Notes: generated by a model from the letters alone, not told the origin. Numbered from the stretch's first letter, positions 25,049 through 33,896 are shown. The stretch: DNA of 64,000 bases from Granulosicoccus sp045110515 (GCA_045110515.1 JBGCGD010000018.1:16889-80888); one strand, 5' to 3'. Program-made: numbers and translations.

Positions 25049-26430
25049 GTGTTTTTTCCTTTTAGCTGTTTCAGCTTTTCAGCATTTTTTTCAAGCCACG
25101 GTTCGAGCCATTTAGTATGGACTTGACCCTTGCGCACATCGTCAGAATTAGCCAGAGCAGAGAACAGACTTGCAGTTGTCTTCAATTCCCCAACACTGAG
25201 TTCGCCAATTGCGCGTTCCATGCGAGTTATAGCTTTTTCACGTGTCTCTGCGTGTACGATGAGTTTGCCCAAGAGGGAGTCGTAGAAAGGTGGGATTTGG
25301 TAGCCCTCATACAAAAAATGATCAAATCGTACGCCCGGCCCACCAGGGATCTTCAGATCACCAACAACACCGGGGAAGGGCATAAAGTTGTTTGCTGGGT
25401 CTTCTGCATTGATTCGAACCTCAATCGAGTGACCGCGCATTTCTATGTCTTCTTGGCTTACCGATAAAGTTTCGCCCAAGGCCACACGGATCATTTCTCC
25501 AACAATATCGATCCCGGTAATGCACTCCGAGATCGGGTGCTCAACCTGAATGCGGGTATTCATTTCAATGAAATAGTATTCGCCTGTTTTATCGTCGTAC
25601 AAATATTCGATAGTTCCAGCACCTCGATAATTTACGGCTGCTGCCAGATTGACTGCTGATTCACAGAGCTCCTTTCGAGCGGCATCTGTAAGGGCTGACG
25701 AAGGAGCCTCCTCCCATACCTTTTGCCTTCGACGTTGAAGGGAGCACTCGCGCTCATAGCAATGCACAAAATTACAACCATCGCCTAAAATCTGAACTTC
25801 GATATGACGCGCGCGTTCTATCATTTTTTCGAAGTACAAACCCCCATCCCCAAAAGCGGCTTTAGCCTCAGTCGAGGCCTGAGGTGCCAGCTCTTTAAAC
25901 TCAGCTATATTTTCCGCAATGCGAATACCTCGACCGCCGCCACCAGCAGTAGCCTTGATCATGACCGGAAAGCCGATTTTCTCCGCCAGCAGTGCTGCCT
26001 CATTCAGATCGTCGAATAGGCCATCACTACCGGGAACGGTCGGCACATTCGCCTGCTGTGCAGCCTGTCGAGCTGCTGCTTTGTCTCCCATTCTTCTAAT
26101 GGTGTCGCCTGATGGGCCAACGAACGCCAATCCTGCATCGGTAACGGCGTCTGCAAAATCAGCGTTTTCTGCCAAGAACCCGTATCCCGGGTGAATAGCA
26201 TCGGCTCCCGTCGCTTCCGCAGCCCTCAGAATCGACTCAACATTGAGGTATGACTTCGCAGCGGAGGGTGGCCCGATATTGATAGCCTCATCCGCCATTT
26301 GAACGGCGAGTGACGTCTCGTCCGCTTCACTGTAGACCTGAACAGTATTAAGTCCAAGTTCTTTAGCAGCCCGAATAATTCGAACCGCGATTTCGCCTCT
26401 ATTAGCGATTAAAAGTGTTGAGATTGCCAT
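25045..26430 (-). CDS. accC: Biotin carboxylase subunit
   Basis: A 461-residue biotin carboxylase. LLIANRGEIAVRI at residues 6-18 opens the N-terminal domain, the ATP-grasp glycine loop is MIKATAGGGGRGI, and EMNTRIQVEHPISE contains the metal and catalytic glutamates and the arginine. ATG 26430 gives the canonical N-terminus MAISTLLIANRGE; an upstream frame opening at 26454 would overlap the carrier gene. It carboxylates biotin on the carrier protein using ATP and bicarbonate. Its position between a dedicated carrier gene and pxpB/pxpC, rather than with accB or accA/accD, points to a specialised carboxylase rather than fatty-acid synthesis. The overlap with pxpB is four bases. Confidence 0.9.
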   Translation of the reverse strand: MAISTLLIANRGEIAVRIIRAAKELGLNTVQVYSEADETSLAVQMADEAINIGPPSAAKSYLNVESILRAAEATGADAIHPGYGFLAENADFADAVTDAGLAFVGPSGDTIRRMGDKAAARQAAQQANVPTVPGSDGLFDDLNEAALLAEKIGFPVMIKATAGGGGRGIRIAENIAEFKELAPQASTEAKAAFGDGGLYFEKMIERARHIEVQILGDGCNFVHCYERECSLQRRRQKVWEEAPSSALTDAARKELCESAVNLAAAVNYRGAGTIEYLYDDKTGEYYFIEMNTRIQVEHPISECITGIDIVGEMIRVALGETLSVSQEDIEMRGHSIEVRINAEDPANNFMPFPGVVGDLKIPGGPGVRFDHFLYEGYQIPPFYDSLLGKLIVHAETREKAITRMERAIGELSVGELKTTASLFSALANSDDVRKGQVHTKWLEPWLEKNAEKLKQLKGKNT

Positions 26431-26443
26431 CGTTCTTTCTTGC

Positions 26444-26686
26444 TCAGGTTTCAATCAAAGCGAGTACAGCGCCGGGCGCAATCGCATCTGACTCTTCCAC
26501 TTTGAAAGATGTCAACGTGCCCGAATAATTGGATGCAACAGGGTGAAAGGTTTTCATAACTTCTATTAAACCAATCACATCTCCTTTTTTGATGGCATCA
26601 CCTTCGTTAATAAAGTTGGGTTCGTCCGGTGATGGTTTTCGATAAAACACACCGGGCATCATTGCAAGTATTTTTTCAATCGCCAT
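26444..26686 (-). CDS. Short biotin carboxyl carrier protein
   Basis: An 80-residue protein that is almost only the biotinyl domain. The biotinylation site is Lys45 in LIEVMKTFHPV, where the usual MKM is MKT. The surrounding strands FINEGDAIKKGDVI and VEESDAIAPGAVLALIE form the flattened barrel. ATG 26686 has GGGAG nine bases upstream; the longer open frame upstream is not coding. It lies 13 bases before accC and 31 bases after pxpA. Such small carriers accompany pxp-type carboxylase genes rather than the AccB of fatty-acid synthesis, which is longer and has an N-terminal extension. Confidence 0.88.
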   Translation of the reverse strand: MAIEKILAMMPGVFYRKPSPDEPNFINEGDAIKKGDVIGLIEVMKTFHPVASNYSGTLTSFKVEESDAIAPGAVLALIET

Positions 26687-26717
26687 AATTCGCTCCCTAG
26701 CATTTTCGTTAAAATTT

Positions 26718-27449
26718 TTACACAGCTTCCAAGAATTCACCGAGAGCTGCTCGTACCGATTTCGCGATTTCGATAACATTAGGTGTGTCTGAATGAATGC
26801 ACACCGTCTGTGCCTTGACAGGGACTTCATTACCGCTGGTACTAATTACAATTTTGTCCCGTACAGCACGTAATGCTTTTTGCCCAACTTCCGTGGGATC
26901 AAGTCGCGGATGTTCTCTGGTAATGATCAATTTTCCTTGATCGTCATAGTCAAGATCAGCAAAGAATTCGGCAATAAATTCCATACCACGTGCGGTGTAA
27001 ATCTCCTGATGCAACGTTCCGCTTAGACCGAAAATTGGAACGTTATAGTTCTCTCCGGCATCACATATAGCCTGTGCAATATGTTCCTCTCGAGCAGCCA
27101 TTCCGTAGAGCGCACCGTGAGGTTTTAGGTGAGCCAGCTCCATGCCCTCAGATTCAAGAAAACCTTTAAGTGCACCAATTTGGTAAGTCACGATGTTGGC
27201 CATTTCATCCCGATCAATTTTCATTTCACGTCGACCGAAGCCTGTCAAATCGGGCAGTGAAAAATGAGCACCTACACGGACACCAAACTGTTTGGCGAGC
27301 CTGACGGTTTTACGCATATGGTTTGGGTCTGATCCGTGAAATCCACATGCCACATTGGCCTCGGTGACGTAGGGCATTATTCCTTCGTCATCTCCCATGT
27401 CGTACAGGCTAAAGCTCTCGCCCATATCGCAATTGATATTGACAGCCAT
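26718..27449 (-). CDS. pxpA: LamB/YcsF family protein, 5-oxoprolinase subunit PxpA-like
   Basis: A 243-residue protein. NCDMGESF at residues 5-12 (the family has NCDxGE), ANVACGFHGSDP, GVRVGAHFSLPDLTGFGRR, and LKPHGALYGMA are diagnostic of LamB/YcsF, a metal-dependent barrel. In PxpABC it is the hydrolytic partner that opens 5-oxoproline. It lies 12 bases after the permease gene in the same operon. The F in SLPDLTGFGRR replaces the more usual PS-PD arrangement only slightly. Lactam, amide or hydantoin-like substrates are possible; I infer that it opens or processes the substrate carboxylated by the neighbouring carboxylase. Confidence 0.9.
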   Translation of the reverse strand: MAVNINCDMGESFSLYDMGDDEGIMPYVTEANVACGFHGSDPNHMRKTVRLAKQFGVRVGAHFSLPDLTGFGRREMKIDRDEMANIVTYQIGALKGFLESEGMELAHLKPHGALYGMAAREEHIAQAICDAGENYNVPIFGLSGTLHQEIYTARGMEFIAEFFADLDYDDQGKLIITREHPRLDPTEVGQKALRAVRDKIVISTSGNEVPVKAQTVCIHSDTPNVIEIAKSVRAALGEFLEAV

Positions 27450-27461
27450 TTTGATTCCCTC

Positions 27462-28493
27462 TCAGTCTTTTAGTGATGCAACGTAGCGAAGTCGGATCTG
27501 GTCGGCGATTACCGCGAAGATCAACAACCCGCCAAGCACTACCGTCTGCAGATAGGATTCAATTCGAGCCAGGTTCATTCCGTTCTGTACGAGTCCTATA
27601 AATAAAGCCCCCAGAATGACATTTTCCAATCGCCCCACACCGCCACGTAGTGCGACACCAGCAATAACGCATGCTGCGATGGATTGAAGTGGCATCGATG
27701 CACCGATGTTGGCTTCACCTGTATCCAGACGAGCGGTCAGTAGCATGCCAGCAATGGCGGCTAGAATTGCACAAAGAACATAAGTCCAAAATAATGTTGC
27801 CTTGGTGTTGATACCCGAAAGTTGGGCCGCCTTAATGTTGCCCCCAACAGCGTAAAAGTGACGCCCGAATGGTGTACGGTATAAAACTACGTACAACAAA
27901 ACCACAATAATCGCTGCTACGTAGATGGGAGTGGGTATACCGTAAATAGATCCGAATCCGAATACATCGCCAAATTCTTGAGGCATGCCATAGACGGGCG
28001 TGCCGCCAGTTAGGAAAAGGGCGATCCCAAAACCCACCGATGTCATACCGAGTGACATCATAAAAGGCGATACACCAAAATACGCAACACCGATGCCGTT
28101 TGCGACGCCGACCATCATACCCGCCAAAATGCCACCTAGGCAGCCGAGCAAGATAACCAGCCATACCAAATCAGGCATCGTAGGGTAGAGAAACGCCATA
28201 ACCGTCGCGCCGACTACAGATGTTAAGGCCAATATAGTGCCTACAGATAAATCAAATCCACCGGTTAGCAAACACAGCATTTGGCCCATAGACACGATAG
28301 CGAGATAAACCGACTGGCGAAGCACGTTCAACAGGTTCCGGCCGGTAAGAAAATTGTCAGACATGAACGCAAACACCACCACTGCGATCAGTAACAAAAA
28401 TGGTAAAATTCCCAGCTTTACGAATAAGCGTTTGGGCAGATTGGCAATTGATGATTTTTTTTCTGGCATAGTGTTTACTTGGTTGCTCATCAC
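27462..28493 (-). CDS. Ribose-type ABC transporter permease
   Basis: A 343-residue inner-membrane protein with about ten hydrophobic helices and family motifs SMGQMLCLLTGGFDLSVGTI, GGNIKAAQLSGIN and GAIAxCVIAGVALRGGVG-like (IAACVIAGVALRGG), as in RbsC. It forms the translocation pore with the ATPase encoded immediately upstream, whose stop overlaps its start by four bases. Permeases of this class carry sugars, autoinducer-2, purine-like and small amide substrates; the ligand here is set by the TorT-like binding protein. PxpA begins 12 bases after it, linking transport to catabolism. Confidence 0.9.
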   Translation of the reverse strand: MMSNQVNTMPEKKSSIANLPKRLFVKLGILPFLLLIAVVVFAFMSDNFLTGRNLLNVLRQSVYLAIVSMGQMLCLLTGGFDLSVGTILALTSVVGATVMAFLYPTMPDLVWLVILLGCLGGILAGMMVGVANGIGVAYFGVSPFMMSLGMTSVGFGIALFLTGGTPVYGMPQEFGDVFGFGSIYGIPTPIYVAAIIVVLLYVVLYRTPFGRHFYAVGGNIKAAQLSGINTKATLFWTYVLCAILAAIAGMLLTARLDTGEANIGASMPLQSIAACVIAGVALRGGVGRLENVILGALFIGLVQNGMNLARIESYLQTVVLGGLLIFAVIADQIRLRYVASLKD

Positions 28494-30052
28494 GCGGCCT
28501 CGTTTTCAAAAAAATGTGATAAGACATTGGATTCAGTAATTGCATCACCAGCAAGTTCTGCCTGGATATTTCCGCGATAGAAAACGTAAGTGCGGTTTGT
28601 CAGATGGAGTATTTCAGGAAGATCTGACGAAATCAGAATTATTCCAGTACCGTTGTCGCAAAGCTCTCTAATGAATTCGTATATGGCCGCGCGGGTTCCA
28701 ACATCAACGCCAACGGTTGGCTCATCGAATATCACCAGATCAAACTTTTTGGTAAGACTTCGCGCAAGCATCAATTTCTGTTGATTACCACCTGAAAAAT
28801 GTTCTGCAGCAAGCTCGATTTTATTCGGTGATAAGTTCAATCGGCTGGATAGAGTGCTGACTAAATCAACTTCTCCACGTCGATTAAGGAACCAACCGCT
28901 TGAAAACGGTTTTGAACCCAGTGAAGCCAACGCTATGTTTTCACGTGCCGAGCGCATCATCATAAGCCCCTCACGTCGTCTGTCGGATGGCAGATACAGC
29001 AAACCACTATCCAACATGTGCGTGGTTCGAGGTCGTGTATAAACTTTATCTTTAAAAGTGATCTTGCCCGAGGCCAATGGCGATGCACCAAAGCATGCCT
29101 GACCAAAGCGAGATTTGCCTGATCCGACTAGGCCAGCTAATCCCACTATTTCACCACGCCGCACTGAAAGTGATACACGCTTTACGCTGTGGTCTGCGGT
29201 GGTTAGCTCGTCGGCCTCCAGTAAACTGTCACCTGGATTGAAGACAATACTCGGGAAAATCTGTCCGACGAAGCGCCCCGTCATGAGTCCGATAAGATCA
29301 TCTTCGTTAGTTGTTTTAGCGCTAACGGTTTCGATAAATCGACCGTCACGCAGCACGGTAATGCGGTCTCCTATTTGACGAATCTCCGCCATACGATGTG
29401 TAATGTAAATTATGCCAACCCCGTTAGCCTTCAGCTTGTTAACCAGCGTGAAGAGCTGTTCTGTCTCATGATTTGTTAGTGAAGCGGTTGGTTCATCAAG
29501 AATGAGTACAGAGAGATCTGAGCGAAACGCCTTCGCGATCTCGACCATTTGCTGCTCTGCTCGAGTCAACTGATCGACTTGAACTTTGGGATCGATATGG
29601 AAATCCAATTGATCTAATATCGCCTGAGCTTTTTTTAGCTGTAGCCTAGGTCGGAGAAAACCTCGGCTTGTGTTTTCCCCACCCAAAAATAGATTCTCAG
29701 CGACCGTCATTTCTGGAATCAGAGAAAATTCTTGGAACACGGCACTGATTCCGTACTCACGCGCTTCGTGTACGCTCGTCAGATCAACCACTTTATCCGC
29801 AATTTTTATCTGTCCGTCCGTTGGCGTATTTGCTCCTGCGAGCATTGAAATCAGGGTTGATTTCCCCGCCCCGTTTTCGCCAAAGAGGATATGTACTTCA
29901 CCTTCTCGAAGGTCAAAATTCATTGCGTCTAAAGCGCGTACACCAGGGTAGTCTTTAGTTAGCCCTACAGTTTCAAGTAAGGTCCGCGCGCCCATTGGGC
30001 GCGCTTCTCCTTCAAGCCGATTGGAAGAAAGAGAGTCGGCTGTGTTTTGCAT
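28490..30052 (-). CDS. Ribose-type ABC transporter ATP-binding protein (two cassettes)
   Basis: A 520-residue RbsA/MglA-type ATPase with two ABC domains. The first has Walker A GENGAGKST near residue 59, a degenerate signature LTRAEQQMVEIAKAF and Walker B LSVLILDEPTAS. The second begins around 270 with the degenerate Walker A GLVGSGKSR, and has signature FSGGNQQKLMLAR and Walker B LVIFDEPTVGVD. Both halves bind ATP in the cytoplasm and drive the permease. It lies six bases after the binding-protein gene and overlaps the permease gene by four bases. The transporter is complete. Confidence 0.92.
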   Translation of the reverse strand: MQNTADSLSSNRLEGEARPMGARTLLETVGLTKDYPGVRALDAMNFDLREGEVHILFGENGAGKSTLISMLAGANTPTDGQIKIADKVVDLTSVHEAREYGISAVFQEFSLIPEMTVAENLFLGGENTSRGFLRPRLQLKKAQAILDQLDFHIDPKVQVDQLTRAEQQMVEIAKAFRSDLSVLILDEPTASLTNHETEQLFTLVNKLKANGVGIIYITHRMAEIRQIGDRITVLRDGRFIETVSAKTTNEDDLIGLMTGRFVGQIFPSIVFNPGDSLLEADELTTADHSVKRVSLSVRRGEIVGLAGLVGSGKSRFGQACFGASPLASGKITFKDKVYTRPRTTHMLDSGLLYLPSDRRREGLMMMRSARENIALASLGSKPFSSGWFLNRRGEVDLVSTLSSRLNLSPNKIELAAEHFSGGNQQKLMLARSLTKKFDLVIFDEPTVGVDVGTRAAIYEFIRELCDNGTGIILISSDLPEILHLTNRTYVFYRGNIQAELAGDAITESNVLSHFFENEAA

Positions 30053-30057
30053 TTAAC

Positions 30058-31134
30058 TTACTCGACGCGGAAAACAGGCTTGAAACCGGCAGGCGCAAGT
30101 GTCGAGCTTGGGTCAAAGTCTTCAAAGTTATCTTGATCGACAACATAGAGTGCCGGACCTACATGCTTATCATATTCCTGGCCTTCAAGAATTCGTACAG
30201 CTTGATCAACCGCTACACGACCTTGTATTACCGGTGAGTCTGTGGGGGCTGCTAATATCTGACCGCGGCGAATGCCTTGATCCACACCAGGTGTGAAGTA
30301 ATAGGACGCAACTTTAATTTGTTCAGCGAGATCACGTGCACGCAAAATCGGTATTGCAGCTTCTGCTGTGACGGCGGTGCCAACAATATAGCTAAGGTCT
30401 GGATGCGCTTCTAACGTGTCCTCTACGAGTTTTGCTTGGGTCTCCTTACCTGTGTCACCGTACTTTGTCTCGATCAGCTCAACGTCACTGTCTTCCACTG
30501 CTCCGGAAAAGCCAGCATTCCCGGCCTCTACCCAACCCGCACCGGCAGGCCCTGGGAACCACGCAACCTTTACCTTGCCGGATCCAGTAGGGTGCTTACC
30601 AGCAAGGAATTCCCCAGTCTTAGCGCCCATCTCACCGAATGAAACAAGTGATTTTGCAGAAATTTCGGGTGAGCCAATTCCATTGATAATGTCGATCACT
30701 GGAATATCATTTGAACGGATTTCACTTACTAAATTGTTCAAACCATCAAACGCTATTGCGCCGATGATGACAGCATCAGCACCGGCTGCCACGCAATCTT
30801 CAATCTGTGAAATCTGTTTGTTAAGTTCTGTGTACCCGCCGGCTTCGACGACTTGCATTCTGACGCCAAGACGTTTGGCTTCTTCGGTTACGCCATAGTT
30901 AACACCTAACCAGTAAGAGTCCTTCATGTGCGGAAAGGACACACACAGCTCCCAACCCTTCGATGCATTTTTAAGCGGTGAATATTTCTTATCAGTTCGT
31001 GGACTATCCATGTTGAACGCTGGTTCCCATACCTGAACCGGGTAGGGGTACCAATCTTCTGCATGGGCGGTTGTTGTGTAGGCCGAAACTGATATCGAGA
31101 GGGTGGTCATTAGGCCAACCAAACACTTTTTCAT
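30058..31134 (-). CDS. Periplasmic substrate-binding protein, TorT-like, of a ribose-type ABC importer
   Basis: A 358-residue protein with a signal peptide cleaved after AHA at residue 25. The segment WELCVSFPHMKDSYWLGVNYG followed by VVEAGGYTELNKQISQIEDC strongly resembles TorT, the periplasmic sensor protein that detects trimethylamine N-oxide with TorS. It is a type-I periplasmic binding protein fold related to ribose-binding protein. Here no TorS/TorR or TorA gene is present. Instead it is followed by a full ribose-type ATPase and permease, so it acts as a transporter receptor. First gene of the operon; downstream of a divergent regulatory region shared with a LysR gene. Confidence 0.87.
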   Translation of the reverse strand: MKKCLVGLMTTLSISVSAYTTTAHAEDWYPYPVQVWEPAFNMDSPRTDKKYSPLKNASKGWELCVSFPHMKDSYWLGVNYGVTEEAKRLGVRMQVVEAGGYTELNKQISQIEDCVAAGADAVIIGAIAFDGLNNLVSEIRSNDIPVIDIINGIGSPEISAKSLVSFGEMGAKTGEFLAGKHPTGSGKVKVAWFPGPAGAGWVEAGNAGFSGAVEDSDVELIETKYGDTGKETQAKLVEDTLEAHPDLSYIVGTAVTAEAAIPILRARDLAEQIKVASYYFTPGVDQGIRRGQILAAPTDSPVIQGRVAVDQAVRILEGQEYDKHVGPALYVVDQDNFEDFDPSSTLAPAGFKPVFRVE

Positions 31135-31478
31135 TTTTACACCTCCAATTGAGATTTATTGAATTTCGCACTCAGCGAGTGCCAGTTAACGTCCCTGTGT
31201 ATTGCTCAGCGACGACTGTTTATCGAAAATGACTTGAGCAGCGTGCATATGGTGAAGCGCAGAGGGGGTATTGTAAAATATGATTTTTAGGTTATATTTA
31301 TCTGAAAATGAGATACAGCGAGCTGAAAAGAGAGCATTGATGGGTAAGTTTGCCCGCTCGGTTTCAATAGAAAACGGACCAGTGCTGCCTCTGATTATCC
31401 GAAAATAGCCTTTCTCAGACTCATTTTCGAATAGTTTCTGTAAATCAAGAAATACAATATAAAAATTCGGAAATGCAG
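31135..31478. promoter_or_regulatory. Divergent promoter region with inverted GAAAATGAG elements
   Basis: About 340 bases separate the ABC-pxp operon from the divergent LysR gene. GAAAATGAG at 31304-31312 recurs in inverted orientation as CTCATTTTC at 31420-31428, and a third related element GAAAATAG lies at 31401-31408. Their position between a LysR gene and its divergent target suggests a binding site cluster. A LysR T-N11-A match is not firmly assigned. Confidence 0.5.
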
Positions 31479-32396
31479 ATGGATCTATCCCTACGCCAGA
31501 TTCGTTACTTTATTGCGGCTGCAGAAGCAGGCCAAGTCTCTAAAGCTGCGATGAATATTCACGTGTCTCAATCCGCGATCACAACGGCCATAAAAAAACT
31601 GGAACAGACAGTTGGCTCAAACCTGTTTGATCGAACTCATTCGGGCATCACGCTGACCTATGAAGGCAACCTGTTTCTGGAACATGCCCAACACATTGTT
31701 CAATCCGTTGAAGAGGCTGTCAGAATACCTAAGCGCGTAATGGAGGATGTAAGAGGCAACATCAACTTGGTTGTAACCTATACCGTTGCAGGGTATTTTT
31801 TACCCAAACTAATAACACAATTTAGTCGCGCGTTCCCCAATGTCACAGTAAACCTGGCAGAAGCAGACAGATGTGATATCGAAGAGGGACTAATAAGCGA
31901 AGAGTTCGATATTGCGGTTATGTTGACCAGCAATATCGTTAATCATGAAGACCTATCACATTCACCACTCATGCGTTCACGACGTCGGCTATGGGTTAGT
32001 GTGAATCACCCATTCGTAAAACAGAAATCTGTGTCTCTTCAAGATATTTCCAAAGAACCCTACATTATGCTGAGCGTTGATGAGGCGAGCAATACGGCTC
32101 AACGCTATTGGAGTAATACCACATACCAACCAAACACCATCTTCCGGACGTCTTCTGTTGAAGCCGTACGCAGCATGGTGGCTAACGGCATGGGCGTTTC
32201 TCTCCTTTCGGATATGGTTTATAGGCCGTGGTCGCTCGAAGGGAGGCGCGTAGAGGTATTGGATGTTGCAGAAAATATTCCCACGATGGTTGTTGGATTA
32301 GCGTGGGCCGCTGAAAGAGAAACCTCAATAACGGTGCAAGCTTTTGTGGATTTTATGCACCTTTCGATGGGGGCAGAACAACCTCTAAACGTGTAA
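31479..32396 (+). CDS. LysR-type transcriptional regulator, divergent from the ABC-pxp operon
   Basis: A 305-residue LysR protein. The HTH is LSLRQIRYFIAAAEAGQVSKAAM, HVSQSAITTAIKKLEQTVG and DRTHSGITLTYEG at residues 3-65, followed by the two-lobe sensor domain. ATG 31479 is preferred because GGAA lies five bases before it; ATG 31473 is too close to the ribosome binding site. Regulators of this family usually control the divergent gene cluster in response to a small molecule from the pathway. The likely target is the nine-gene operon, and the co-inducer its transported substrate or product. Confidence 0.87.
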   Translation: MDLSLRQIRYFIAAAEAGQVSKAAMNIHVSQSAITTAIKKLEQTVGSNLFDRTHSGITLTYEGNLFLEHAQHIVQSVEEAVRIPKRVMEDVRGNINLVVTYTVAGYFLPKLITQFSRAFPNVTVNLAEADRCDIEEGLISEEFDIAVMLTSNIVNHEDLSHSPLMRSRRRLWVSVNHPFVKQKSVSLQDISKEPYIMLSVDEASNTAQRYWSNTTYQPNTIFRTSSVEAVRSMVANGMGVSLLSDMVYRPWSLEGRRVEVLDVAENIPTMVVGLAWAAERETSITVQAFVDFMHLSMGAEQPLNV

Positions 32397-33032
32397 TGAA
32401 GGTGCATCATATTGCGCCAATTGCTGACCTGCTTGGTAGGCTCGATTGGTATCTAAATACACGATGCACAAGATCGTAAATTTATAATGTTCAAACTATT
32501 AGCTATCCATTCCGATATTTGTCTGAATGAGCATATTGTGCTGCTATTCAAATTGATGTGTCGCAGCCATACCGGTTCGTGCGTCGAATTGCAGGATTAT
32601 TAGTAATGAGCGCGACAATCGCAGATCAAATGATGACACACTAGTAGTGTTGCGGCTGCAGTATCTGCACTAGCAGACATTGGAGAAACCATAGTATCCG
32701 TTGCTAGCGGGACATGGGTAGTGCGAACCCCATCCAGAGGAGAGCCGACGTATAAAACCTTCGGTTCACGCCACGGAGTGAGCTTCAACAATATATCGAG
32801 ATGAGTGTTTGAACAGGTGGCTCTTTGACACTGCTCAAAAAGTCAGAAACGTATCGGACCTGTGGTTGAATGAATACAATCACTTTCGACCACATAGTTC
32901 ATTGGGTTTACTAACTCCAATTAAATTCATGGAGCTTTGTGAAACAAGAATGAAAATGGTAGCTTAGCCAACAACCCTAACTTTGGTATTGGTGCCGTAC
33001 ACTTGGCCTAGCTAAAAGGAAAAACACACTTA
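32397..33032. other. Gene-free stretch before the DMT transporter
   Basis: 636 bases with only short frames of poor quality (for example 32600-32791 minus). No tRNA-like clover, strong terminator or repeat is visible. It should hold the promoter of the plus-strand transporter gene. It may contain the decayed remnant of a gene, but nothing specific is recognisable. Confidence 0.45.
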
Positions 33033-33896
33033 ATGTTGAGGCTACTCACGTTAGCGCCCGCGATATTTTTATTGCTGTGGTCTGGCGGATTTACGGTTGC
33101 TAAAATCGGGCTTAGCTACGCTGACCCACTTACGCTGCTAGCCATTCGATACGGCTGCGTTGTTATTTTGCTGCTGCCATTTTGTTTAATTTACAAGCCC
33201 GCAATGCCCAAGACGCTGTATGAATGGGCGAATCTGGCCTGTGTAGGGTTTTTAATACAAGTGGTTTATTTTGCGACAGGCTGGATGGCGTTTGTAAAGG
33301 GAAGCTCTGCAGGCAGTCTTGCATTAATAACCTCGCTACAACCTATATTAGTGGCTCTTCTCATGCCATTGGTATCGCGTGAGAGTGTCTCAGTAAAACG
33401 ATGGATCGGTTTGGTGCTCGGGTTGACGGGGACATTTTTAGTGTTGTACGGCAATCTGGGAATACAACCTATTAGCGTCACCGTCCTACTGTTTTCGGTA
33501 ACAGCATTGATAGCATTTACCTTGGCAACTGTGTGGGAAAAACGATTTGGTGTCTCTCATCACCCGTTGACGTCGAACATGGTTCAGTACATCGTCGGAT
33601 TCGCGTGTACATTGCCATTGGCTTTTTTATTCGAGCCTATGAATGTAACGATTACGCCTATGTTTCTTGCTGCTTTGGGCTACCTTGTTTTAGGTAATTC
33701 CATCTTAGCAATCAGTCTGCTGTTAATGATGATTCGGAACGGAGAGGCAACACGGGTTAGTGCGCTATTCTTCCTTGTTCCTCCTACCGCTGCACTCATT
33801 GCATGGATAGTGATGGATGAACAAATGACGGCTTTAGCGTGGCTGGGTATGGCCGTAGCAGCATTGGGTGTTTGGTTAGCAACTCGAACAAAGTAG
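33033..33896 (+). CDS. EamA/DMT-superfamily transporter
   Basis: A 287-residue inner-membrane protein with about ten hydrophobic helices arranged as two repeats of five. The first repeat begins LLWSGGFTVAKIGL, typical of the EamA domain, and includes GSSAGSLALITSLQPILVALL; the second contains FFLVPPTAALIAWIVMDEQM, the family's C-terminal signature. Members export amino acids and metabolites or import nucleotide sugars and choline-like compounds. The ribosome binding site is AAAGGA. It stands alone with long flanking spacers; substrate unknown. Confidence 0.87.
   Translation: MLRLLTLAPAIFLLLWSGGFTVAKIGLSYADPLTLLAIRYGCVVILLLPFCLIYKPAMPKTLYEWANLACVGFLIQVVYFATGWMAFVKGSSAGSLALITSLQPILVALLMPLVSRESVSVKRWIGLVLGLTGTFLVLYGNLGIQPISVTVLLFSVTALIAFTLATVWEKRFGVSHHPLTSNMVQYIVGFACTLPLAFLFEPMNVTITPMFLAALGYLVLGNSILAISLLLMMIRNGEATRVSALFFLVPPTAALIAWIVMDEQMTALAWLGMAVAALGVWLATRTK

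Noticed and set aside
32600..32791. Short minus frame in the 636-base spacer
   Set aside because: Too short and without motif; it could be remnant sequence but I cannot support that.
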